A stretch of 40,043 nucleotides of DNA. Source: Verrucomicrobiales bacterium (GTDB lineage Bacteria; Verrucomicrobiota; Verrucomicrobiia; Verrucomicrobiales; DEV007). The DNA lies in the NCBI GenBank assembly GCA_029213005.1, contig JARGPI010000047.1:1-40043 (forward strand), in the 5' to 3' direction. Below the pieces are notes generated by a model. The model made no database searches. It saw only the letters and a program-made list of their open reading frames with translations, and was not told where the DNA came from. Position numbers and translations under genes: made by a program. Every line of letters starts with the position of its first letter. Within the stretch, counting starts at the first letter, position 1. Positions 1-7,519 of this stretch are shown here, piece by piece.

Positions 1-29
1 TAAATTAGCCTAATCGGATCACACTTTTT

Positions 30-1073
30 GTGTCCACTTTATCGGGGGAGTTCCAGCAGCCGCGACTACGAGGAGAAGGAACACACTACGTCCACGCGAT
101 TTCCAGAGTCATTGAGCGCAGATTTATCTTTGCCGATGAGGAAAAAGAATATTTCCACCGGCTCATGCGCAAACTGGAGCACTTCACCGGTCTGCGCATC
201 GTCACCTACTGCCTGATGAGCAATCATGTGCACATCCTCATCGAACAACCCGACCGCGATCAACTGCCTGCTTTGACAATCGACGAACTACTTCGCAGGA
301 TGAAAATCCTCTACGATCCGTTCACCATCAACGATGTCGCCCAGGAATTCGCCCGCGCCGAAGCTGCCGGCGACCTCCATTGGCAACAGCGCATCCTCGA
401 TCGCTACGCCCACCGGATGGGTGATGTATCCAAATTTATGCAGGAGCTCAAACAGCGCTTCAGCCAATGGTTCAACCGGCGCAACAACCGCCGGGGCCCT
501 CTCTGGGAAGGGCGCTACAAAAGCGTCCTTGTCGAAGCCGATGAAGAAGCGCTCATGACTATGGCCGCCTACATCGACCTCAACCCGGTGAGAGCCGGGA
601 TGGTGAGCAGCCCCGAAGACTACCGCTGGTGCGGCTACGGAGCCGCCATGAGTGGCGACAAACAGGCCCGTGCCGGTCTCGGCCGCATCCTCGACTACAG
701 CCCGCGCATCTGCGGAAGTGATTTTGAAAGCCGCTGGTGCGAGACCGGCAAACTCTACCGCTGGTGGCTGTATCAGGAAGGCGAAGAAGTCACCGCTGAT
801 CCAGACATGGGTAAGTCGGGGCGCAAAGGCTTCAGCCGGGCGGAAGTGGAAAAAGTGTCAGCGAAAGAAGGGCGCATCAGTCTCTCGGAAAAGCTGAATT
901 ACCGGGTCCGTTGCCTCACCTCCGGAGCGGTTCTTGGCAGTGCCGCTTTTGTCGATCAAATCTTTGCGAAGAACCGCCAACATTTCGGTAAACGCCGTCA
1001 AAGCGGAGCCCGCAAAATGCGCGGCGACCACTGGGGCAATCTTCGGGTGCTGCGCGATCTGCAGATCGAGTAG
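30..1073 (+). CDS. REP-associated tyrosine transposase (IS200-like, Y1_Tnp/RAYT)
   Basis: A single-strand HUH transposase of the Y1 family, expected to nick and rejoin DNA at palindromic repeats through a tyrosine. The HUH motif is visible as NHVHIL with His66 and His68. The downstream stretch GPLWEGRYKS and then AAYIDLNPVRAG carries the probable catalytic Tyr181, in the order typical of RAYTs. The protein is 347 residues, at the long end for the family, with a basic C-terminal extension after about residue 230 that I do not recognise. The GTG at 30 is the only plausible start after an in-frame stop at 6-8. The N-terminus (about residues 1-18) does not look like the usual RAYT start, so the first residues are uncertain. 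No second transposon gene follows, as expected for domesticated RAYTs. Repeats and hairpins lie immediately downstream. Confidence 0.88.
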   Translation: MSTLSGEFQQPRLRGEGTHYVHAISRVIERRFIFADEEKEYFHRLMRKLEHFTGLRIVTYCLMSNHVHILIEQPDRDQLPALTIDELLRRMKILYDPFTINDVAQEFARAEAAGDLHWQQRILDRYAHRMGDVSKFMQELKQRFSQWFNRRNNRRGPLWEGRYKSVLVEADEEALMTMAAYIDLNPVRAGMVSSPEDYRWCGYGAAMSGDKQARAGLGRILDYSPRICGSDFESRWCETGKLYRWWLYQEGEEVTADPDMGKSGRKGFSRAEVEKVSAKEGRISLSEKLNYRVRCLTSGAVLGSAAFVDQIFAKNRQHFGKRRQSGARKMRGDHWGNLRVLRDLQIE

Positions 1074-1277
1074 GGATAAAGGAATAAAACTGCAAAACGC
1101 GGAAGACCGTTCCTGCAGAAATCCCCGAAAACGGTCGACACCGCACCCTATCCAACGCGGATCTGAACCGCCCTCTGTCTTTTCGTGGCCGGAAATCGGT
1201 TCATTAGGGTAAAATGCTACAGTTCCGGCCCTGTGAACCCTGTTTTCAACACAGCAGATTTATAGAGTTCCGTAGAA

Positions 1278-1400
1278 GCTCGGAAAAAACCAAATAGATC
1301 GTCCCCTGTTTAACGTGTGTTTCTGAAAAGGCTCGGAAAAACCCAATAGATCAAACAAATAGGAATTCGCTGTTCAACTATTTGTCTGTCCCCTGTTTTA
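1278..1400. repeat. Two-unit degenerate repeat downstream of the transposase
   Basis: Two near-identical blocks start with gctcggaaaa and end in atagatc (1278-1300 and 1331-1352). Each is followed by a gtcccctgttt block (1301-1312 directly, and 1388-1400 after a 35-bp insertion). From memory, a ctgtcccc-type sequence commonly flanks Y1/RAYT genes in other bacteria, so these are probably transposase-associated repeats. The remaining bases from 1074 to 1277 contain only weak dyads (for example gaccgtt/aacggtc at about 1105-1136) and no coding signal. Confidence 0.5.
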
Positions 1401-1838
1401 TGAGCGGAACACGGAAGGAACTGAAGTGTGCCGCGCCAGTGAGTGGAGGGAACCGGCGGGCGGTCCGGCGGTAGCCGGAAGAGAGCACGCCGGTGCCCGG
1501 TCACCTGCAACGAAAACCGCTTAAGCCTCCCCGAACAGAGTGGAGGCATGTTTCCCTGCCAAGTGCCGGTTTTATATATTCCGGCGACAGCCGCTGACCA
1601 TTTCTCCCGGCACGCAGCAAAGCAGGGAACATGCCGCAACGGACACTTGCAACTTTACGGTCTCCGGAGTGACTTACCCGTACGACGTTCCGTCGGGCGT
1701 GAGCAGCATCTGGCTTTGCACGTTGAGCGCCGTTTGCGTGGGCGGTCTTCGGCATTCACATAGTTCGGTATGTTAGGTGTTCAGTCGAAAAACTGAGATA
1801 TAGGTAATTCAAAATTTAATTTGATTCCGTAGACACAT
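1401..1838. other. Gene-free stretch with clustered inverted repeats
   Basis: No convincing gene is present; short open frames here lack family resemblance. The stretch is rich in dyads. A nested inverted repeat pairs ggcatgtttccctgc (1545-1559) with gcagggaacatgcc (1622-1635, one base fewer), and inside it gtgccgg (1563-1569) pairs with ccggcac (1607-1613). A further hairpin pairs gcctcc (1525-1530) with ggaggc (1542-1547) and overlaps the outer arm, so the two structures are mutually exclusive. It could be repeat debris mobilised by the neighbouring transposase, or a structured RNA. Nothing distinguishes these from the sequence alone. The last 60 bp before the lipoprotein stop is AT-rich. 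Confidence 0.4.
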
Positions 1839-2333
1839 TCAAAACCCTACAGAGGTCGGAACTCCTATAAAAAAATAGTTTGCTCCCCTCCATTTTTCGA
1901 ACGGCAAAGCTCTCGCACCAGGCCACGAAACAAATTTTCCGTTTACGTAAACACCAACTTGGTCGGTTCCCTCTTTAGTTCTTTTCAGACAAAATTCTTG
2001 GTTATCAATAGCTTTTCTTACCTCTTCTGTTGTATTTAAATACCATTTTTCCGGGATCGTTTCGTTTCCTCTGACGATTATTTCCTCTGCATCGATCTTC
2101 GGGGCGCGGCCTATTTCGGGGCCTTCAGGTTTTTCAATTTCCTGATCAGGGTCTGCAGATTCGGCTTGTGCGAACTCAAATTCTAAAACAGCAGTTTTGG
2201 GTTGAGACGCCGGTTCATGAACCGCCTCTTGTTTAGTTGCGGTACTTGAACTTTTCTTTTTACTAGCAGCGGGCGGCTCCCCGCAGGACGTCAGGGCAAT
2301 GAGGACAGTGCTAAGGAGAATGAGATATTTCAT
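1839..2333 (-). CDS. Small lipoprotein of unknown function
   Basis: A 164-residue protein with a clear lipoprotein signal: hydrophobic residues 3-14 followed by the lipobox LTSC with Cys17. After the Cys comes a low-complexity Ser/Lys/Ala linker (about 20-45) and an acidic stretch (about 50-80). The C-terminal half (about 85-164) seems folded and contains VGVYVNGKFVSWPGA. No family is recognised. Its ATG overlaps the stop of the giant calcium-repeat protein upstream by 4 bases (ATGA), which implies translational coupling. The two probably act together at the cell envelope, the lipoprotein possibly as an anchor or partner; this is inferred from context only. Confidence 0.75.
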   Translation of the reverse strand: MKYLILLSTVLIALTSCGEPPAASKKKSSSTATKQEAVHEPASQPKTAVLEFEFAQAESADPDQEIEKPEGPEIGRAPKIDAEEIIVRGNETIPEKWYLNTTEEVRKAIDNQEFCLKRTKEGTDQVGVYVNGKFVSWPGARALPFEKWRGANYFFIGVPTSVGF

Positions 2334-5300
2334 TTAGATTTCTTTTTAAGAGCATCATTTGCTACTGGTTTTTTCAGTGTCGCAGGAAGATCGTCCCCTA
2401 CTTTAGTACTGTTTGAATCCCATATTACCTTGCCGCCAGTTACCGGCGCATGTCCGGTATCATCGGTTTGGCCGTCCGGAGGAGTATCAACGGTTGGCCG
2501 GCGTTCCCCCACGTCTTCCATGCCATTGTTGTTCGCATCATTGTATGTTGTGCCTAGATTCGCTTGGAATTCCCATTTTGTCGATGCAAGTGGATATATC
2601 GACCCATCAGAAAATGAGTACACAGCGAATGCGGTAAACTTTGAGTTGTAAACCATGTGGTCGAACTTATCCAGAAGATTGGTTAAACTGTACTGAAAAG
2701 AAGTTGGAGTATCAACCATCGTGAACGTTCCTTTAGGGTTCTCTTTACTTGGATATAAAATAGTCTGAGCGGTGTTGGCCGGAGGATCGGTATCCAACAG
2801 CGGAAATGAAGCACTGTTGGGCGGATCGATTTCCTCTTTGTATTTCAAATATGGTGTTGGTTTCTGACCGCCGGTATACAAACCCGAGTAGTACACCTCC
2901 TGATCTTTGCTATCTAAAGTTTGAACAAATCCAACGCCAGGGTTTGTATCAGGATCCGCAGTGGCCACCTTTGCAATAACTTCAGCGCCGTGCTGATTAT
3001 TCTTTTTAGTTCCAATTTGAATAAAGAAATTACCTCCTCCTGGAGTCACAAAATTTGGTTTGCCAGTTTTTACAGTTAACGATTCGTAGACCGGGCCGAC
3101 GGAAAACTTTATAACATCCTCGTACACTGTGGTCGAGCCTTGGGTTAGTTCGAGCTTCAGGGTGATAGCTGCTTTGCTATCATTTAGCTCTATACCTTCG
3201 ATGAAAAAGGTTTCGGGAACTTCCGGTTGCCCAAAATGAAGTTCTCCATCCTGAGCTACAGTAATCTGATCGACCTTTTTTTGATCCTTCCAAAACTTCA
3301 CGTGTTGTGATGACGTAACTGTTATCGTAGGTTTATAGCCATCAGGACCGGCGAAGTTACCACCGCCATTGTCAGGCACCTTTACGGTGATTTCCTTTAG
3401 TTCTTCGTCGTCTTTCGAGATATTTCCAGGATGGTCAAAGTCGCGAGTTTTGGGAATGGTTTCGGTTGTGTCAGGTTTCCATTCATTTCCGTCGCTGTTG
3501 TCATTATCGGCGTTAATGATCAGAATATTTTCATCCTTCTCCTCATCGGCATCAGGTATCCCCTCCATACTAAACTCAACAGGGAGTAGAGAAACTGCAT
3601 TAATCTGCCTAGGGTCATAGGGAGGGTTGATGAGTAAACTCCCATCCTTTACGGACATCCAATTGCTAGCGAAACCATCTGGAGCTTCGAATAGGGCTTC
3701 CATACTGATCAGCCCCTGCCCGCTCTCGTTGGTCGGTCCATCGCCATTGGAAGTAGCTGGCAAAATGGTAAAGGTGACCCTCCCAAACGCTTCGCGGGAA
3801 TATGACAGTGGCGATGTGTTTTCGGGGGTGTAATCGGGGTGGGTTTGAGGATCGTCATCCTGATAGATCTCCTGCGTCGCGTGAAGCAGGTAAGTTTTCG
3901 AAACTGGACTATTTACCGCGTTTGTGGATCGCAACCATATTTCCGACCTTGATCCATCTGGATAGAGACGAGACGCCTCAAACCCATCGATCCTGCCCCC
4001 CCATTGACCCGGCGCTTCGGAATCGGGCTCATCAATACGGTCGGAGGCATCACTTGCCGTCCTTTTCGGAAGAGTGCCATCCCACGCAAAATTAGCTTTT
4101 GCGGCATCACTATCAGCACTCTCGGAGTTTAAAAATCTCGAAAGAACTCCCTGTTCATTTTCTAACACGGTCACTTTATCATCCCATAATTGGGTCGCTA
4201 TGAATGAAGTTGCAGACTCGCTGGATGTTGAACTCTTTGGCCGCGGCCCTCCATCTACAACAGATTCAAATCCATGATTTTCATTTTCCCACTCAGCCCA
4301 AGCCGCATCGTCGTACGCAGCCATGCTTTCTTCCCATTCTACATCCGATCGCGCCTCCTCACCTTGTTCTCGTGTCCCCGGAGTAAATTTAAGGGCGCGC
4401 TTGTCGAGGCGCAGCGAGAATGACCCGCTTTCGTCTACAGGAGCGTTGGTGGAGGCATTATCATCTCCGGTATTGGTGTTGCCCCCGGTATTGGTGCTAC
4501 CTCCGGTGTTGGTGCTACCTCCGGTGTTGGTGCTACCTCCGGTGTTGGTGCTACCTCCGGTGTTGGTGCTACCTCCGGTATTGGTGCTACCTCCGGTGTT
4601 GGTATTGCCCCCGGTATTGGTGCTACCCCCGGTATTGGTGCTGCCTCCGGTATTGGTGCTCGGATCACCGGTGCCATCATCAGTGAGCCATGGATCTAAG
4701 GGATCATTCGGATCACTGCCCAATGCCAATTCGACACCATCATCAAATCCGTCGAAATCACTGTCAGGAAACAAAACGTGGGTTCCGTGCTCGATAAACT
4801 CATCATGGTTGCTGATCCCGTCGCCATCCCAGTCGGCCGGTCCATCAATGGGATCGAGTGGATCAAATCCGGGTAGCCCCCATTCATCCATCAGCGGAGT
4901 TAACACTTTTACCTCATCGTAGTCGGAGATTCCGTCAAAATCGCTGTCAGTTTCGGCGTCTGAAGTCCCTAAGCTCATCTCCTCTTCCATTGAAAGCCCG
5001 TCACCATCAAGGTCAATTTCAAATCCCGTTTGATTTCCTTGATCAGCGACAGTTGGATCACCTGTGATCCATTCGCTGACCCAATTTTCTACATAATAGG
5101 TGTAGGTGACTTCGATTTGCTCCCCGGTCTCTGAGTCGTAATCATAGTGAGTATCGGTCTGTTCGTAACCGTTATCAACGTAAATTTGAACCCCGTTTAC
5201 TTCGTCACCATCATTCACCCCGTCTCCGTCCGTATCGGCAAGAAACGGGTTGGTTTTATAAGTGAATTCTTCGCCGTTCAATAGATTATCATTATCGTAA

Positions 5301-6604
5301 TCATCAAACTCGCTAAGACCGGATGCGTATTCAAATTCTTGATTCCATTGGTTTGTGTCAAAACCGTCCCGGGGATTCAGATTATAGGTTAATTCGAAGA
5401 AATCATCATATCCATCGCCGTCAGTGTCGCTTAACAGCGGACCGCTAGTGTAAAGCGGCGCTTCGGGATAGACCGCAACGTAATCTTCGGAAACCAGATT
5501 GCCGTATTCGTCATAAACGGTGACGTATTCATAATTCGGACTTTCCATTCCCATCTGATACGCATATGTCCCGGTCATCGACCGACCTGTGACTTCGTCA
5601 GAATCACTCAGACCATCGCCGTCGGTGTCAGCTTCAAACCGGTTGGTACCAAGCATCAGCTCCTCAATATCCGTCAATGAATCCGTATCGCTGTTTTGTT
5701 GAGGATTAATGGTCCCGGGGACAAAACCCAAAATCCGCTCATATACATCCAATATCCCGTTCCCATCGCTATCCAATTCTAAAAATTCAGCGGCGGTTAG
5801 CGGAGGCCCGGTCTCAGAAGGGCTATCGCCCGGTCCATCGGTTGGCGGAGGATCATTCCCGGACGGCGTGTTACCGTTTGAGTCGCCACCTGATTCAGCG
5901 GGCGTCGCCGGGGGATCGGAAGGATCTGTAGGGTCGGTCCCCAAAACTAAAACCTCGATCCCATCTTCGAACTCATCGGTATCGGAATGTATCGTTAAAT
6001 CACTACTCCCGGCTATATATTCTTCGCCACGAGACAATCCATCTCCGTCTTGATCAAGTCGCCCATCGGTGGGGTCATTAGGTTCGAGGCCCCAATTGAT
6101 TTCGAAACCATCGGGAAGTAAGTCATCATCGCTATCGGGATCTAATGGATCGGTATATTCATACCATTCATCGGTTTGGAGCTGGGTATCGTAAACTGGC
6201 ACTTCGATGGGCTCGCCATTTTCTCCAAATTCGTAGGAGGTATCAACCAGATACTCCACTTGGGTAGTTCGGGTTCGGTAGGTTCCATAGATTTCATCTC
6301 CATCGTCAATACCATCGCCGTCGGAGTCGGCAAGATCAGGTCTGGTGCCATAATCAATCTCTTCCTGATTCGGCAACCCGTCACTGTCATCGTCACCGCC
6401 AGGATCATAGGAGTACTGCGGGGGCTCTTCGAAGGAGGATCCCGTCTCAATAAATTCACCGGTTTCATCATCGAACCCATCTCCATCCACATCGTCAGAA
6501 CGTCCAATGAAAACGGTTAAGGAGATAACAAGAAGAGTACCAAGAAAGTGTAATCCAAGCGAAGTAAAGGAAGCCTGGTATCGAAACCATTTTAGAGGTA
6601 TCAT
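2330..6604 (-). CDS. Giant surface protein with thrombospondin type 3-like calcium repeats
   Basis: A 1424-residue predicted exported protein. Residues about 17-33 form one hydrophobic segment that serves as a signal peptide or anchor. Residues 35-640 hold about 16 Asp-rich units of the DxDGDGxxDxxE type (for example DTDGDGLSDSDE and DSDGDGIDDGDE), the calcium-binding pattern of thrombospondin type 3 and dockerin-like repeats. A Thr/Asn/Gly linker of six-residue repeats follows (about 649-713). The remaining 700 residues are a mixed region I cannot assign, including beta-rich stretches at about 1050-1250. The C-terminus ends in a lysine-rich tail with no visible sorting signal. It is the first gene of a two-gene unit with the overlapping lipoprotein. 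Likely roles are adhesion or a surface-layer/matrix component; that is inference. Confidence 0.85.
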   Translation of the reverse strand: MIPLKWFRYQASFTSLGLHFLGTLLVISLTVFIGRSDDVDGDGFDDETGEFIETGSSFEEPPQYSYDPGGDDDSDGLPNQEEIDYGTRPDLADSDGDGIDDGDEIYGTYRTRTTQVEYLVDTSYEFGENGEPIEVPVYDTQLQTDEWYEYTDPLDPDSDDDLLPDGFEINWGLEPNDPTDGRLDQDGDGLSRGEEYIAGSSDLTIHSDTDEFEDGIEVLVLGTDPTDPSDPPATPAESGGDSNGNTPSGNDPPPTDGPGDSPSETGPPLTAAEFLELDSDGNGILDVYERILGFVPGTINPQQNSDTDSLTDIEELMLGTNRFEADTDGDGLSDSDEVTGRSMTGTYAYQMGMESPNYEYVTVYDEYGNLVSEDYVAVYPEAPLYTSGPLLSDTDGDGYDDFFELTYNLNPRDGFDTNQWNQEFEYASGLSEFDDYDNDNLLNGEEFTYKTNPFLADTDGDGVNDGDEVNGVQIYVDNGYEQTDTHYDYDSETGEQIEVTYTYYVENWVSEWITGDPTVADQGNQTGFEIDLDGDGLSMEEEMSLGTSDAETDSDFDGISDYDEVKVLTPLMDEWGLPGFDPLDPIDGPADWDGDGISNHDEFIEHGTHVLFPDSDFDGFDDGVELALGSDPNDPLDPWLTDDGTGDPSTNTGGSTNTGGSTNTGGNTNTGGSTNTGGSTNTGGSTNTGGSTNTGGSTNTGGSTNTGGNTNTGDDNASTNAPVDESGSFSLRLDKRALKFTPGTREQGEEARSDVEWEESMAAYDDAAWAEWENENHGFESVVDGGPRPKSSTSSESATSFIATQLWDDKVTVLENEQGVLSRFLNSESADSDAAKANFAWDGTLPKRTASDASDRIDEPDSEAPGQWGGRIDGFEASRLYPDGSRSEIWLRSTNAVNSPVSKTYLLHATQEIYQDDDPQTHPDYTPENTSPLSYSREAFGRVTFTILPATSNGDGPTNESGQGLISMEALFEAPDGFASNWMSVKDGSLLINPPYDPRQINAVSLLPVEFSMEGIPDADEEKDENILIINADNDNSDGNEWKPDTTETIPKTRDFDHPGNISKDDEELKEITVKVPDNGGGNFAGPDGYKPTITVTSSQHVKFWKDQKKVDQITVAQDGELHFGQPEVPETFFIEGIELNDSKAAITLKLELTQGSTTVYEDVIKFSVGPVYESLTVKTGKPNFVTPGGGNFFIQIGTKKNNQHGAEVIAKVATADPDTNPGVGFVQTLDSKDQEVYYSGLYTGGQKPTPYLKYKEEIDPPNSASFPLLDTDPPANTAQTILYPSKENPKGTFTMVDTPTSFQYSLTNLLDKFDHMVYNSKFTAFAVYSFSDGSIYPLASTKWEFQANLGTTYNDANNNGMEDVGERRPTVDTPPDGQTDDTGHAPVTGGKVIWDSNSTKVGDDLPATLKKPVANDALKKKSK
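4466..4660 (-). repeat. 18-bp tandem repeat encoding (S/N)TNTGG
   Basis: About 10.8 copies of an 18-bp unit lie in frame inside the giant calcium-repeat protein, each encoding [S/N]TNTGG. Copies differ mainly by gtgttg versus gtattg and gct versus gtt, so the array is imperfect but recent-looking. It forms a flexible linker between the Asp-rich repeats and the C-terminal region. Copy number changes would keep the frame, so the linker length is likely variable between strains. Confidence 0.95.
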
Positions 6605-6847
6605 AAGCGGTAGTTATTCGAAAACCGAGAAATTTCGGCCTCAGAACCACATCACCAAACTTTCGATTCATTGAAAAGAAAAAAGTGATATTTCTTTAAG
6701 GAAGAGACGCTTACGTAATTTCGCCTATCCCGATCCACACCGATCCTGCGATTTCCGTGGAACCTTCCCACTCATTTCCAGATCGAACCAAATTTAGTTA
6801 AGAAACGAGATATCTGCCGTCCCCTTCGCGGCGTAATAACTGGCACC

Positions 6848-7513
6848 ATGAGTCTCGAACCTGTAGCGGAAGGTGTTTATATTCAGCGGCATCCCCTGCG
6901 AATGATGGGCTGCCGCCTGGGGCGCGTTGTCACGGTGATTCGGCTTGGCTCCGGCAAGTTGCTGATTCATTCGACGGCCCCATTCAGCAATGAGGACCGT
7001 TCCGATATCCTCTCGGTGGGCGAACCAGCCTGCCTGATGGAGGCAAGCAATTTTCACGACACGGCAACTGATGAGGGCAGGAGAGCCTTCGGGGAAGTGC
7101 CCTATTTTGTTCCCTCCGGCTTCAGAAGGCTGTCGGAACCCGGCACCGCCAACATTGATGAACTTCCGGATGACGGAGAGGTGGTGATCGTGAAGATCGG
7201 AGGTGTCCCCAAACTGAATGAGTATGCGGTTTTCCATGCCCCAACCAAAACCTTGATCGTTGCCGACCTGTTTTTTAATCTTCCTGACTCCGTTGGCACC
7301 TGGACCAAGTGGTTCCTGAAAACCACGGTTGGTCTCGATTCCTACCCGGGCCAGAGTCGTTTACTGAGCCACTACATCAAAGATCATAGTGCCTATATCG
7401 ATTCGGTGAATCAGATCGCTGAACTGGATTTCGATAGAATAATCGTGGGCCACGGCGATCCAGTTACTCACGATGCAAAAGCGGTATTCAGGGAAATTCT
7501 GCTGACCTCCTGA
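6848..7513 (+). CDS. DUF4336-like protein, metallo-beta-lactamase-type fold
   Basis: A 221-residue cytoplasmic protein resembling DUF4336, a divergent branch of the metallo-beta-lactamase superfamily. Visible family features are the N-terminal two strands (VYIQRHPLRMMGCRLGRVVTVIRL), LIHSTAPF near residue 40, VADLFFNLP near 140 and IIVGHGDPVTHD near 200. The canonical HxHxDH motif is absent; the equivalent segment reads ASNFHDTATDEG, so metal binding and hydrolysis are doubtful. It stands alone on the plus strand and converges on the M20-like fusion gene, whose stop is only 7 bases away. Function unknown. Confidence 0.7.
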   Translation: MSLEPVAEGVYIQRHPLRMMGCRLGRVVTVIRLGSGKLLIHSTAPFSNEDRSDILSVGEPACLMEASNFHDTATDEGRRAFGEVPYFVPSGFRRLSEPGTANIDELPDDGEVVIVKIGGVPKLNEYAVFHAPTKTLIVADLFFNLPDSVGTWTKWFLKTTVGLDSYPGQSRLLSHYIKDHSAYIDSVNQIAELDFDRIIVGHGDPVTHDAKAVFREILLTS

Positions 7514-7519
7514 CGATCA

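Noticed and set aside
1..1214. Inverted ends flanking the transposase (ttagcctaatcgg near 5 and tcattagggtaa near 1203)
   Set aside because: Only about 10 of 14 positions match, which is not distinguishable from chance; the left boundary is also at the window edge.
1307..1774. Possible integron attC site: GTTTAAC at 1307 and GTTAGGT at about 1769
   Set aside because: The boxes fit the loose consensus, but they are about 460 bp apart, far longer than an attC, and no integrase or cassette array is present.
4323..4922. Plus-strand open frame of 199 codons with a PPVLVL repeat opposite the giant protein
   Set aside because: It exists only because the 18-bp tandem repeat of the minus-strand gene stays open in other frames; composition and start have no gene-like support.
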